DNA of 60,193 nt from Rhodothermales bacterium (GTDB lineage Bacteria; Bacteroidota; Rhodothermia; Rhodothermales; JAHQVL01). The translations under genes and the position numbers were made by a program. How positions within the stretch are numbered: the stretch's first letter is position 1; each line of letters opens with the position of its first letter. The notes under the pieces were generated by a model. That model was not told where the DNA came from. It searched no databases and saw only the letters and a program-made list of their open reading frames with translations. The stretch covers positions 1 through 60,193 of the forward strand of contig JAWXAX010000125.1 of NCBI GenBank assembly GCA_034439735.1, in the 5' to 3' direction. Positions 1 through 8,025 of the stretch are shown here, piece after piece.

Positions 1-381
1 CAGCGGCCGGCCGCTGCGCGCATCCAGCACCTGCCCCAGTAGTCGTCCGCGAACGGCTTCCCGTTGGATCGGTGGCACAACGACATAAGTCCCGGACGAA
101 AGCCGGATGTAATCCAACTCGGCGGACGACAGGATACAGCCCAGCACGGCCTCGGCGCCGGCGTTTTCGATGGCGCAAAAGGCTTCACGATGATCAACCA
201 GTTGCGGGTCGAATGACACGGCGCGGCCGGTGAGTCGGGAGAAATACGACAGGGCCTCGACGAGCGGCACGTCCCGCAACGACACGGAAAAGCCGGCCGC
301 CCCGGATTGCCCCAGGGCCGGCGCGGCCAGTGTCATGGCTAATAAAAGGGTCGCTATGCCTGCACGCGCGCCTCGGGCCAT
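1..381 (-). CDS. STN-domain outer-membrane receptor, N-terminal part (truncated by window edge)
   Basis: Reading leftward from the ATG at 381, the frame stays open to the window edge, giving 127 residues. A signal peptide (hydrophobic run LLLAMTLAAPALG, then Q) precedes an STN-type domain: short repeats of the form 'VSLRDVPLVEALSYFSRLTG' and a 'LSSGTYVVV' strand, followed by GRLLGQVLDARSGRPL, which is how a carboxypeptidase-like regulatory domain begins. In known proteins this order (STN, then CarboxypepD-like) leads into a TonB-dependent receptor or another outer-membrane barrel. The start lies 4 bases after the serpin stop, so it is probably the last gene of the sigma-FecR-serpin operon. 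That fits a receptor whose STN domain contacts FecR. The barrel itself is outside the window, so the substrate is unknown. Confidence 0.75.
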   Translation of the reverse strand, partial: MARGARAGIATLLLAMTLAAPALGQSGAAGFSVSLRDVPLVEALSYFSRLTGRAVSFDPQLVDHREAFCAIENAGAEAVLGCILSSAELDYIRLSSGTYVVVPPIQREAVRGRLLGQVLDARSGRPL

Positions 382-385
382 CAGC

Positions 386-1645
386 TTACAGTGTGTTGAG
401 TGTACCGATAAACAGGATTGCGCCGGAGTGCGCCTCGCGGATGGCGTAGATAAACGGCCGGTCGGCGCGGAAGAAGATTTCCCGCGGCTCGTTCGGGTTG
501 TAGCTGGTCGTGGAGACCTCGGCGGCGGTGACGGCCGCGGCTTCGGTGCCTTCTTCGTTGACCTCGACAAACGTCTTGTGGAGCACTCGGCTGATGACCA
601 GTTCGATGGCCGGGTCCTGCGGGATGCCCGAGAAATCGGCCAGCCCCTCGACGAACGCATCCTCGATCCCGAGCGCCGTCAGGGCGTCGTTCAGCGTCTG
701 CTTGTATTCCAGGGTAAAACGGGGCAGGAAGATGTTGACGGCCTGATCGTCGAAGTCATCGACGAGGCGGGCCCATTTTGTGTCGTCAAGGGAGGCGATC
801 AGCGCCGGCAGATCCTCCGTCGTTTCGGGCAGGATGACCGTCATCCGGTACTGGCCGTTGCCGTACGGGAGATCGATCGAGGCGAAGTCGTCGCCGGCCT
901 GGTAGGGCACCGTCGCCTTCATCCGCATGAGCGGCGCCTGGGTGATGGCGCCGTCGGAGCCCGTGAACGGCTCGGGCTGCGTGGCCGCGGCGTCGAACTG
1001 GTATTTCCAGCTGCCTTTGAAGTAGATGGCATTGATGAGATACATCACCGCGTCGTCCGGAATCGCGTCGATGATGGTCTCGATCTTATCGTTGGTCTTG
1101 TCCGCCACCCAGTCGTTGATGACGTCGACGGACGCCGGCGCCCGGAAGTCCAGCGACTCGACCACAGCGTCGTAATACGTGGTGTTGGTCTCTATAAACG
1201 CCGGCGCCGGGGTAAAGGTCGCCTCGTGCCAGATCGAGTTGGCGATGTCGGTCTGGACAAGCGGATCGAGCCCCTGGAGGTACTCCATGAGCGATTTCGA
1301 GGCCGTGTTCAGGTCCTCGACGGACAGGCTGGCGTGACCGAGCGTTTCCACCATCTGGTCGCGCGTGTCGCCGGCGGCGCCGTTGACGGCCATGCCGAGG
1401 GCGAAGGTCACGCTGGTCGGGGAGATAAACAGGTTCTCGTCGGGTGCGTCATCGGCGAGCGCGGCGTAGAGACGCAATCCAAAGGCATTGCTAGCACCGA
1501 CGACCGATTGTTCGCTCGCGGAGAGCGCGCGGAGGTCAGGGTTGGCTTCGTCGACGGAATCACACGCCGGCGCGAGAAGGGCAAGCGCCAGCAGGGCCGT
1601 CAGGGAAGCATGTTTTATGGGTATGGGTATCAGGGATATGTTCAT
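386..1645 (-). CDS. Serpin-family protease inhibitor lipoprotein
   Basis: This 419-residue protein has a lipoprotein signal peptide (lipobox LAPAC, Cys28) and then a full-length serpin fold, about the usual 370-390 residues. Visible serpin landmarks are NAIYFKGSWKYQF, the VISRVLHKTFVEVNEEGTEAAAVTA hinge region (read in pieces around residues 350-375) and the C-terminal DRPFIYAIREAHSGAILFIG strand. The reactive loop keeps the small-residue hinge typical of inhibitory serpins. By spacing from the hinge glycine (G366 as P15), the scissile bond would be Thr380-Ser381. The ATG at 1645 was chosen because it starts the signal peptide; longer frames upstream are low-complexity Arg/Pro shadow. It probably sits on the periplasmic or outer face and protects against host, predator or own proteases; the target is unknown. 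It lies between fecR and the STN receptor. Confidence 0.9.
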   Translation of the reverse strand: MNISLIPIPIKHASLTALLALALLAPACDSVDEANPDLRALSASEQSVVGASNAFGLRLYAALADDAPDENLFISPTSVTFALGMAVNGAAGDTRDQMVETLGHASLSVEDLNTASKSLMEYLQGLDPLVQTDIANSIWHEATFTPAPAFIETNTTYYDAVVESLDFRAPASVDVINDWVADKTNDKIETIIDAIPDDAVMYLINAIYFKGSWKYQFDAAATQPEPFTGSDGAITQAPLMRMKATVPYQAGDDFASIDLPYGNGQYRMTVILPETTEDLPALIASLDDTKWARLVDDFDDQAVNIFLPRFTLEYKQTLNDALTALGIEDAFVEGLADFSGIPQDPAIELVISRVLHKTFVEVNEEGTEAAAVTAAEVSTTSYNPNEPREIFFRADRPFIYAIREAHSGAILFIGTLNTL

Positions 1646-1692
1646 GATCGTGTACGTCGATGGGTGGATGGGGCGTGCGCGCGGCGTCGCGT

Positions 1693-2667
1693 TCATGGAC
1701 GGTAGATTTCGTATCCATTGGCGGTGCGGCGATAGGCCAGGTTGACCGACGCGCAGATGTCGGTGAGGACGGATTCGAGGGATTGTGGCGAGGGTTGGAT
1801 GTAGCCAACGGAGACCTCGCCAAGGGTTCGTTCGACCGCGATGGTGCGGCCGTATCGCCGGCCGAGCTCGTCGGTCGCCAGCCGGAGGGGAAGGCCCTGG
1901 AAGGCCAGGCCGCCGCTGCGCCACGCGAGGGTTAGGTCCAGCGCGACCGTTGTGGGTCGTTTCGGGCGTGTGGTGTCGGCGTGGACGACGGTTTCCTGGG
2001 CGGCATCGAGGGTGACGCCGGCATCGTCCGGCACGAGCGCCTGGACGAAGACGCGGCCTTCCTCGACGGCGACGCGGGTTTCGCGGGCGTCGAGCGCCGG
2101 GCGCGTCGATACGTTGAAGCGGGTGCCGAGGACCTGGACGCGGGCATTGTGTGTCTCGACGACAAACGGGGAGCCATCGGATGCAACGCTGAAGAACCCT
2201 TCACCATCGAGGCGGACGGTGCGAGAGAGCCGGCCCAGGAACGGACGATAAGTGAGCGAGGAGGCGCTGTTGAGCTCGACGGTCGAGCCGTCCGGTAGAT
2301 GGGCCACGAGCCGTTCGCCGGGCAGCGCCTCGATGGTCCGTAATGTCGTCCACCACAGGAGGCCGCTGATAACGAGCAGGACGACCGAGGCCGCAAGGGC
2401 GAGCATCTGATAGGAATGGAGTGGAAATACCAGCCGCAGGGTCGGTGCCTTCGCCTCCGCGACGCGTCGCAACACGTCGTCGGTGAAGGTATTCGAAAAC
2501 GTCGCGGCGCCGCCGGCGTGGATGGCCTCGCGGAGCCATTGATGCTGCCGGTGCAACAACGCCGCGTCCGGGGAGGTGCGCAGCAGGTCGTCGAGCCGGG
2601 CGGCCTGGTCGGGCGACAGCTCGGTGTCCAGCGAACGCAGGATCAGCGCTTCGTCATGCTCGTTCAT
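1693..2667 (-). CDS. FecR-family anti-sigma factor / transmembrane signal transducer
   Basis: The protein has 324 residues. An acidic N-terminal cytoplasmic segment (residues 1-85) would hold the sigma factor. One membrane helix follows around residues 87-106 (LALAASVVLLVISGLLWW). The periplasmic FecR domain then shows the family pattern LPDGSTVELNSASSL, GEGFFSV, PFVVET and VQVLGTRFNV. The C-terminal part (residues about 250-320) resembles the DUF4974/STN-like tail that meets the receptor. The start overlaps the end of the ECF sigma gene by 14 bases, the usual coupled arrangement. The likely role is to relay occupancy of the outer-membrane receptor encoded at the left edge to the sigma factor. 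Confidence 0.9.
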   Translation of the reverse strand: MNEHDEALILRSLDTELSPDQAARLDDLLRTSPDAALLHRQHQWLREAIHAGGAATFSNTFTDDVLRRVAEAKAPTLRLVFPLHSYQMLALAASVVLLVISGLLWWTTLRTIEALPGERLVAHLPDGSTVELNSASSLTYRPFLGRLSRTVRLDGEGFFSVASDGSPFVVETHNARVQVLGTRFNVSTRPALDARETRVAVEEGRVFVQALVPDDAGVTLDAAQETVVHADTTRPKRPTTVALDLTLAWRSGGLAFQGLPLRLATDELGRRYGRTIAVERTLGEVSVGYIQPSPQSLESVLTDICASVNLAYRRTANGYEIYRP

Positions 2668-3346
2668 CGTCGTGCAGGTAAGGGAGCAGCAGCTCGCGTA
2701 ATTTGGATTGGGCGCGCGACAGGCGCGATAACACAGTTCCTAACGGGAGGTCGAGGGCGTCGGCCGTCTCGCGGGTTGAAAACCCCTCGATGAGCCGAAG
2801 CACGATGACGGACCGGAAGGCCGGCGGCAGCTGGTCGATCGCCCGGCGCACCAGATGGCGCTTTTCGGCAGCCAACACCGGTCGGTCGGTCTGCTCCTTC
2901 GACGCCATATTGGCCAGGGCTTCCGGTTCGGCCGGCGCGAGGCGTTGCCGCGTCCGTTGCCGGCGTTTGAGTGCGTTGAGCGAGAGGTTGACGGCGATCC
3001 GGTGCAGGTACGTCGCGACGGACGAGTCGCCCCGGAAGGTGTCGATCGTCCGGTAGAACCGGATAAACGTCTCCTGGCCAATGTCTTCCGCTTCGTCGCC
3101 GGGGCCCATCATCCCGATCACCACTGCCGCGACGCGATCCTTGTACGCATCGACGAGGACGCGAAAGGCATCCCGGTCGCCGGATCGGATCCGCTCGATC
3201 AGGGCAGCCTCGCCGGCATACACTCTGGCTTCGCCTCGTTTCTGGGTTTCGTGCAACGATATCACCCGATTGCGCCTCTCTTCGGTCTGGTGTCGCTCGT
3301 TAGACACCGGGTAGGCTCGGTCTATTCCCGAAAGGTGACATCGCAT
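2654..3346 (-). CDS. ECF-subfamily RNA polymerase sigma factor
   Basis: Sigma-70 region 2 is visible as ALIERIRSGDRDAFRVLVDAYKDRV and EDIGQETFIRFYR. Region 4 is IDQLPPAFRSVIVLRLIEGFSTRETA followed by LPLGTVLSRLSRAQSKLRELL. The ATG at 3346 overlaps the mtaB stop (TGATG), giving 230 residues with an unusually long 45-50 residue N-terminal leader. A GTG at 3265 would give a more typical 203 residues, so the start is uncertain. The fecR gene overlaps the 3' end. It probably directs transcription of its own operon or of the receptor genes when FecR releases it. Confidence 0.9.
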   Translation of the reverse strand: MRCHLSGIDRAYPVSNERHQTEERRNRVISLHETQKRGEARVYAGEAALIERIRSGDRDAFRVLVDAYKDRVAAVVIGMMGPGDEAEDIGQETFIRFYRTIDTFRGDSSVATYLHRIAVNLSLNALKRRQRTRQRLAPAEPEALANMASKEQTDRPVLAAEKRHLVRRAIDQLPPAFRSVIVLRLIEGFSTRETADALDLPLGTVLSRLSRAQSKLRELLLPYLHDDERA

Positions 3347-4671
3347 CACCCATGAATTCCGATATACCCCGCCTCGCCGGCGACGACATCCCCGGCGGCG
3401 CTGATTTCAGCCAGAAAAACCAGTTCGGTCCGCCCGCCTTTCGCTGCCTCGTACGGCGCCTCGACCCGGATGTAGTTGTCGGTATACCCGTGCATCAGGC
3501 CGCTGTCGTGGGCATGCTCCCAGTGGACGGGCCGGGTCTGCCCGAGGTGCGTGCGGTAGAATGCGAGGCGTTTTTGCTCAGACAACACGCGTAGCCGGCG
3601 ATTCCGGCGCGAGCGCACTTCGGGAGGCACAGGCGTTTTGCCGTCTGGCAGGAGGCGGCCGACAGCCGCGGTATTCGGGCGCTCGGAATACGTAAAGGCG
3701 TGGAGATAGGCGAGGGGCAAGTCGGCCAGGTACGCGTGTGTCGTTTCGAACGAGCGGTCATCTTCGGCGGGGAAGCCGACGATCACATCCGCGCCGATGG
3801 CGGCGTGGGGGAGGACGGAGAGAATGCGTTCGACGCGGGCGGTGTAGACGGCGCTTCGATACCGCCGTCGCATCGCGCCGAGGACCGCGTCGTCCCCGCT
3901 CTGTAGCGGGAGGTGAAAGTGGGGCTGGAAGGCGCGCGAGCCGGCGACGAAGTCGATGAGCGCATCAGTGAGCAGATTGGGCTCGATCGAGGATATCCGA
4001 TACCGCTCGACGCCGTCCACCGCGTCGAGCGCGGCGACTAGATCGAGCAGCGACTCCCCGCTATCTTCCCCGAACAGCCCGATGTTTACGCCGCTCAGGA
4101 CGATTTCGCGAAAGCCACGGCCGGCGATGTCCTGGGCCTGACGAACGGTTTCGTGGATGGACTGGGAGCGACTGCGGCCACGGGCGAGGGGGATCGTGCA
4201 GAAGGCGCACGTATAATCGCACCCGTCCTGTACCTTCAGAAAGGCCCGGGCCCGCTCGCCGGCGTGGTAGGCCGGCCCGAAGGTGTCCGCTTCGTCGATG
4301 CAGGATACATGGACCTGGCTGGCTTCTCCCTTTTCGAAGGAGCGGATAAGGCCAAACAGGTTGAACTTTTCCCTGGCTCCGAGGACGGCATCGACCCCGG
4401 GGATGGCGGCGATCTCTTCCGGCTGGAGCTGTGCGTAACAGCCGGTGACGATCACGAAGGTATGTGGATTGGCCCGCAACGCGCGCCGGATGACCTGCCG
4501 GCACTTGCGGTCCGCCTCGTCCGTCACCGTGCAGGTGTTGACAACCGTAACGTCCGCCGGCTCGCCGAAAGCCACGGCTTCGAAGTTACGGGCGACAAAC
4601 GATTCCTGGAGGGCGCCCGTCTCCGCGTAATTGAGCTTGCAGCCGAGGGTATAAAAGGAAACACGCGCCAT
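3346..4671 (-). CDS. mtaB: tRNA threonylcarbamoyladenosine methylthiotransferase MtaB
   Basis: This is a 441-residue radical-SAM methylthiotransferase. The N-terminal UPF0004 domain carries Cys11, Cys47 and Cys78 (TLGCKLNYAE, NTCTVTDEAD, TGCYAQ). The radical-SAM cluster motif CxxxCxxC is Cys151/155/158 (GCDYTCAFCTIP), and a TRAM-like domain ends the protein. The LGCKLNYAE form separates MtaB from MiaB and RimO. It should convert t6A37 to ms2t6A37 in ANN-decoding tRNAs, with two 4Fe-4S clusters in the cytoplasm. The ATG at 4671 gives MARVSFYTLGCK; an upstream TTG at 4680 is less likely. The ECF sigma gene starts on its stop codon, although the two are functionally unrelated. Confidence 0.93.
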   Translation of the reverse strand: MARVSFYTLGCKLNYAETGALQESFVARNFEAVAFGEPADVTVVNTCTVTDEADRKCRQVIRRALRANPHTFVIVTGCYAQLQPEEIAAIPGVDAVLGAREKFNLFGLIRSFEKGEASQVHVSCIDEADTFGPAYHAGERARAFLKVQDGCDYTCAFCTIPLARGRSRSQSIHETVRQAQDIAGRGFREIVLSGVNIGLFGEDSGESLLDLVAALDAVDGVERYRISSIEPNLLTDALIDFVAGSRAFQPHFHLPLQSGDDAVLGAMRRRYRSAVYTARVERILSVLPHAAIGADVIVGFPAEDDRSFETTHAYLADLPLAYLHAFTYSERPNTAAVGRLLPDGKTPVPPEVRSRRNRRLRVLSEQKRLAFYRTHLGQTRPVHWEHAHDSGLMHGYTDNYIRVEAPYEAAKGGRTELVFLAEISAAGDVVAGEAGYIGIHG

Positions 4672-4822
4672 ATGCTGCAAGCGGATTGCGGGAAACTGGC
4701 CGCCCGGGTCTTAATCAAGAATCGGTGCGGCGAATGGGATGAATCCGTATCTTACTGGCCGTTCTCGTTGGGACGCGACGTAAGGAGGACACGAGGTATC
4801 GTCTCCCCACGGGGACGGCCGA

Positions 4823-5560
4823 TTGGATTCTATAAACTTAACTAGACGAACATTGATCGCCCGAGAAGGATATTTCATCGTTGCCATGGCCACCCTGTTT
4901 GCCATCGTGTGCGTGATGGTGGGGCTACAAATAGAATCCAAACTGCGTTTGTTCCTAATTGCTCTGGGTGCGATTGCCCTGGCGTTCACCCTCTATTTCT
5001 TCCGGGACCCTCGGCGCACGGTGCCCGTACATCCGGATGCGGATCGGATGATCCTGGCGCCGGCGGACGGGAAGGTGGTGGAGATCGTGGCGGAGACCGA
5101 CTCGTTGTATATCAAGGGGCCTGTTCGTCGGATATCGATCTTCCTGTCCCCGCTCAACGTGCATGTCAATCGGGCGCCGGTAACCGGCGTGGTGGAGTTC
5201 GATCAGTACGTATCGGGCGATTACCTCGTCGCGTGGCACCCGAAGGCGAGCGAAAAAAACGAGCGGTCGCAACTGGGGGTACGCCATCCCAGTGGGGCGC
5301 CGGTATTGTTCAAGCAGATCGCCGGCGCCGTGGCGCGGCGTATCGTCTATCATATCACGGTGGGCGATTCCGTGCAGGCAGGGGAGCGTTTCGGCATCGT
5401 CAAGTTCGGGTCTCGGATGGACGTACTGGTTACGCCGGACGTACACTTTGATGTCGTCGTTGGGCAGAAGGTCACGGCTGGCGAAACCATTCTGGGATTT
5501 TTCCCGCCCGCCGATCCAGCCCGTGTCGTCGGCGCGGCGCGGCAGGGGGGCCTCGAGTGA
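4823..5560 (+). CDS. psd: Phosphatidylserine decarboxylase, short (PSD-A) type
   Basis: The protein has 245 residues from a TTG at 4823; another TTG at 4853 would give a start of the form (M)IAREGYF, equally compatible with the family. Two N-terminal membrane helices (about residues 18-60) are followed by the FRDPRR motif and the soluble decarboxylase domain. The self-cleavage site is Gly-Ser in KFGSRMDV, with Ser197 expected to become the pyruvoyl group. It removes CO2 from phosphatidylserine to make phosphatidylethanolamine at the inner membrane. pssA starts inside its stop codon (GTGA), so the two steps are translationally coupled. A small hairpin (about 4799-4816) lies just before the start, and an AAGGAGG at 4781-4787 is too far upstream to serve this start. 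Confidence 0.92.
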   Translation: MDSINLTRRTLIAREGYFIVAMATLFAIVCVMVGLQIESKLRLFLIALGAIALAFTLYFFRDPRRTVPVHPDADRMILAPADGKVVEIVAETDSLYIKGPVRRISIFLSPLNVHVNRAPVTGVVEFDQYVSGDYLVAWHPKASEKNERSQLGVRHPSGAPVLFKQIAGAVARRIVYHITVGDSVQAGERFGIVKFGSRMDVLVTPDVHFDVVVGQKVTAGETILGFFPPADPARVVGAARQGGLE

Positions 5561-6441
5561 GCGATATGGCGACCCCTCCCAGCGACAACCAACCGCCGAG
5601 CCATCGAATGGCGAAACAGCGTAGATTTCGCGAACGTCTGATGGCGTATCGCGCGAACCGGGGCGCCCGCCCACGGCGGCAGATCCCGCTCGTGGCCGTG
5701 CCCTCATTTTTTACGCTCATGAACCTGTTGTGTGGGTTCGGGGCGATCATCCAGATCCATGAAGGGCGCTTCGATCAGGCCGGGTGGCTCATCGTCTTCG
5801 CCGGCTTTTTTGACGCGCTGGATGGGATGATGGCGCGCCTGACGAACGCGTCGAGTATGTTCGGCGTCGAGTTGGACTCCTTGAGCGACATCGTCTCCTT
5901 TGGTGTCGCGCCGGCGTTCCTCGTGTATATCTTCGGGCTCCAGCAGTTTGGTCTTCTGGGGCTGATCGTGTCCGCGTTGCCGGCGTTGTGCGGCGCCGTG
6001 CGTCTGGCCAGGTTCAACCTGAGCGTCGATACTCAGGGGGACAAGCCGGAATATTTCAGCGGCTTGCCCATACCGATCCAGGCGGCCGCCATCGTGGCGC
6101 TGATCCTGAATATCAAAGATGTGACCTGGCTAAATCAGTTCAGCTTCAGCTCGATCTCGCTCCTGATCCCGATCGTGGCGGTGCTGGCCGGCCTGATGGT
6201 CTCTACCATCCCCTTCGACGCACTGCCGAAGCCGACGCTGCGCTACATCCGGTTGCACCCGTACAAGTTCGGCGCCTGCGCGATCGGCCTGCTCCTTACA
6301 ATCTTCCTCCAACAGGTCGGTCTCCTGATCTCGATCCTGGTGTATATTCTGGCCGGGCTGACGAATGCCGCGGTTCGTGTGGGTAGAGCCATCATGAACA
6401 CACCGACGGAATCTCCGATCCAGAACAACGAATATCCCTGA
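5557..6441 (+). CDS. pssA: CDP-diacylglycerol--serine O-phosphatidyltransferase
   Basis: This 294-residue integral membrane enzyme has the complete CDP-alcohol phosphotransferase motif DGMMAR-x8-G-x3-D-x3-D (starting at ALDGMMARL and ending at ELDSLSD). It uses CDP-diacylglycerol and serine to make phosphatidylserine, the substrate of the gene just upstream. About 50 residues of basic, hydrophilic N terminus precede the first helix (VPSFFTLMNLLCGFGAII). Several further helices follow, and the C-terminal tail is hydrophilic. The start is a GTG at 5557 that overlaps the psd stop; an ATG four codons later is an alternative. Confidence 0.93.
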   Translation: MSDMATPPSDNQPPSHRMAKQRRFRERLMAYRANRGARPRRQIPLVAVPSFFTLMNLLCGFGAIIQIHEGRFDQAGWLIVFAGFFDALDGMMARLTNASSMFGVELDSLSDIVSFGVAPAFLVYIFGLQQFGLLGLIVSALPALCGAVRLARFNLSVDTQGDKPEYFSGLPIPIQAAAIVALILNIKDVTWLNQFSFSSISLLIPIVAVLAGLMVSTIPFDALPKPTLRYIRLHPYKFGACAIGLLLTIFLQQVGLLISILVYILAGLTNAAVRVGRAIMNTPTESPIQNNEYP

Positions 6442-6470
6442 ACCGCGCGCACGAGCGCATTGATGTCGCC

Positions 6471-6734
6471 ATGTATAAAGCCATCGCCACCATCACGTTA
6501 CGCCCTTCGATCCTCGATCCACAGGGGAAGGCCACACAACGTGCCCTGCACGACCTGGGCGCGTCACTGGTCGAGAGCGTTCGCATCGGGAAGTCCGTCG
6601 AACTCATGATCGACGCGGCCACGGAGGCCGAGGCGCGTGAGGTGGCGGCCCGGGCGTGTCAGCAGCTCCTGGCCAACTCGGTCATGGAGGATTACCGGAT
6701 AACCGTGGAGGCGCAGCCGGCTATGCGCGCCTGA
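6471..6734 (+). CDS. purS: Phosphoribosylformylglycinamidine synthase subunit PurS
   Basis: This 87-residue small subunit has the typical PurS pattern: YKAIATITLRPSILDPQG, then ALHDLG, then VRIGKSVEL and a C-terminal helix with MEDYRI. In species with the three-part enzyme, PurS bridges PurQ (glutaminase) and PurL (synthase) in the fourth step of purine synthesis. purQ and purL are not in the window, so the gene stands apart from its partners. It follows pssA by 29 bases and precedes clpS on the same strand. Confidence 0.9.
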   Translation: MYKAIATITLRPSILDPQGKATQRALHDLGASLVESVRIGKSVELMIDAATEAEAREVAARACQQLLANSVMEDYRITVEAQPAMRA

Positions 6735-6766
6735 ACGCCGACGAGCGAAACTCAAGACAACTAAGC

Positions 6767-7090
6767 ATGCGATACGAACCGCAACATCCTGATACACGTC
6801 CGGCCTCGTCGGTCGCGCCGGATGAGGAGGTGCTGGTCGAAGAGGGTACGGAAGAGCGCCTGGACACCCCGTGGCGCGTGATCTTGTATAACGACGACAT
6901 CCACTCATTTGAGGAGGTGATCCTGCAGATCGTCAAGGCCACGGGGTGTACGGATAGTCAGGCCGAAGCACACGCTTGGACCGTCCACACGCAGGGTAAG
7001 GCTGCCGTGTTTGAAGGGACGTTTGAGGAATGTTTTCGCGTGCAGGGCGTGCTGCGCGAAATCCAGCTGGTGACCGAGATCGAAGGGTGA
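6767..7090 (+). CDS. clpS: ATP-dependent Clp protease adaptor ClpS
   Basis: This 107-residue protein starts at the ATG at 6767, after a poorly conserved frame upstream. The core WRVILYNDDIHSFEEVI and the region AEAHAWTVHTQGKAAVFEG match the ClpS fold, including the NDD segment that reads the N-degron residue and the TVH helix. The first 35 residues are acidic and probably disordered, which is the part that feeds into ClpA/ClpC. It would deliver N-end-rule substrates to the Clp protease. It is convergent with the ParA gene, leaving a 24-base gap. Confidence 0.92.
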   Translation: MRYEPQHPDTRPASSVAPDEEVLVEEGTEERLDTPWRVILYNDDIHSFEEVILQIVKATGCTDSQAEAHAWTVHTQGKAAVFEGTFEECFRVQGVLREIQLVTEIEG

Positions 7091-7114
7091 CCGGGGATAC
7101 GCTGTGCGCCCGAT

Positions 7115-7957
7115 TCAGGCGCTGCGGCGGAGGGTGATATTCTCCTGGAGGACGTGTACGTTCGATTCGGTGGCGATACTGGGAGCCGGCGTGGCGGTGT
7201 CCGGCGCTGAGAATAGGGGCAGCAGCGTGTCTGTCAGCTTCGCATAGTCCTGCGCCCCACGGGAGTTGAGGTCGAGGTCAAAAACCGTCGCTCCGCCCTT
7301 ATACGAGTTCGCGAGGGAGGAACAGGTACGAATTTCTACATCGAGCACCTGGGCCGGATACCTCCCTTGAAGGTATTCGCGGTACCGGTCGTGCACGCGC
7401 CGGCGGGCGTCCACCTGGGTGAGTACGAAGTAGGGGAGATGGAGGTCGGGGTTCAGCTTGTCGCGGATGACGCGGATGGTCTCGGCGGTTTGTTCGGCGC
7501 CCATCACGGGCTGGTACTCGGGCGTGACCGGGATGAGCGTATAGTTGGAGGCGACGAGTGCGTTGAGACTGAAAACCGTGATGGCGGCGGCGGTGTCGAA
7601 GATCACCATGTCATATTCGCTGCCACGGGCGAGGGCTTCCTTGATAAAGAACACGTCGGTTGCCTTGTTCAGGTGCCGCATCTTGCTCGTCATCATGGTG
7701 GAGCTGGGGAGGATGTCGAGGGAGCCGACCCGTGTGAGCTGGATCTCGCGAAGGGAGGCGCCGGGCTCGAAGAGCTCGAGGCACGAGCCGGCGCTGGGGC
7801 GCTGCTGGAGGCCGAGCATGCTCGTGAGGAAACCCTGGGGGTCCAGATCCACAAGCAGCGTTCGGTGCCCTGTGAGGGAGAGGGCGGCCGAGAGATTGAC
7901 AGCCGTGGTAGTCTTCCCCGTCCCGCCTTTGTGGCTACAGATCGTAAGAATGCGCAT
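7115..7957 (-). CDS. ParA/Soj-family partition ATPase
   Basis: This 280-residue protein begins MRILTICSHKGGTGKTTTAVNLSAAL, which carries the deviant Walker A (KGGTGKTT) with both lysines. The switch I/Walker A' region follows (LLVDLDPQGFLTSML), then a Walker B-like strand (YDMVIFDTAAA). The ATG at 7957 was chosen because the deviant Walker box is normally within 15 residues of the start. Chromosomal ParA proteins bind DNA nonspecifically and segregate the origin together with ParB and parS. Here no parB follows; dnaA lies 68 bases upstream on the same strand. It could serve origin segregation or position another cargo, as orphan ParA/MinD relatives do. The C-terminal 40 residues are variable. 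Confidence 0.88.
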   Translation of the reverse strand: MRILTICSHKGGTGKTTTAVNLSAALSLTGHRTLLVDLDPQGFLTSMLGLQQRPSAGSCLELFEPGASLREIQLTRVGSLDILPSSTMMTSKMRHLNKATDVFFIKEALARGSEYDMVIFDTAAAITVFSLNALVASNYTLIPVTPEYQPVMGAEQTAETIRVIRDKLNPDLHLPYFVLTQVDARRRVHDRYREYLQGRYPAQVLDVEIRTCSSLANSYKGGATVFDLDLNSRGAQDYAKLTDTLLPLFSAPDTATPAPSIATESNVHVLQENITLRRSA

Positions 7958-8025
7958 GCGAGGTCTATCGCTTGATGAATCGCGGTTCGTTCGCCCGAGG
8001 CTGTCCGGCTCCATGCCTCCGCTTA

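Noticed and set aside
230-1705. Long plus-strand open frame of 491 codons opposite the serpin
   Set aside because: It lies antisense to a gene with clear family features, is Arg/Gly/Val-rich and lacks any domain pattern; high GC makes such shadows common.
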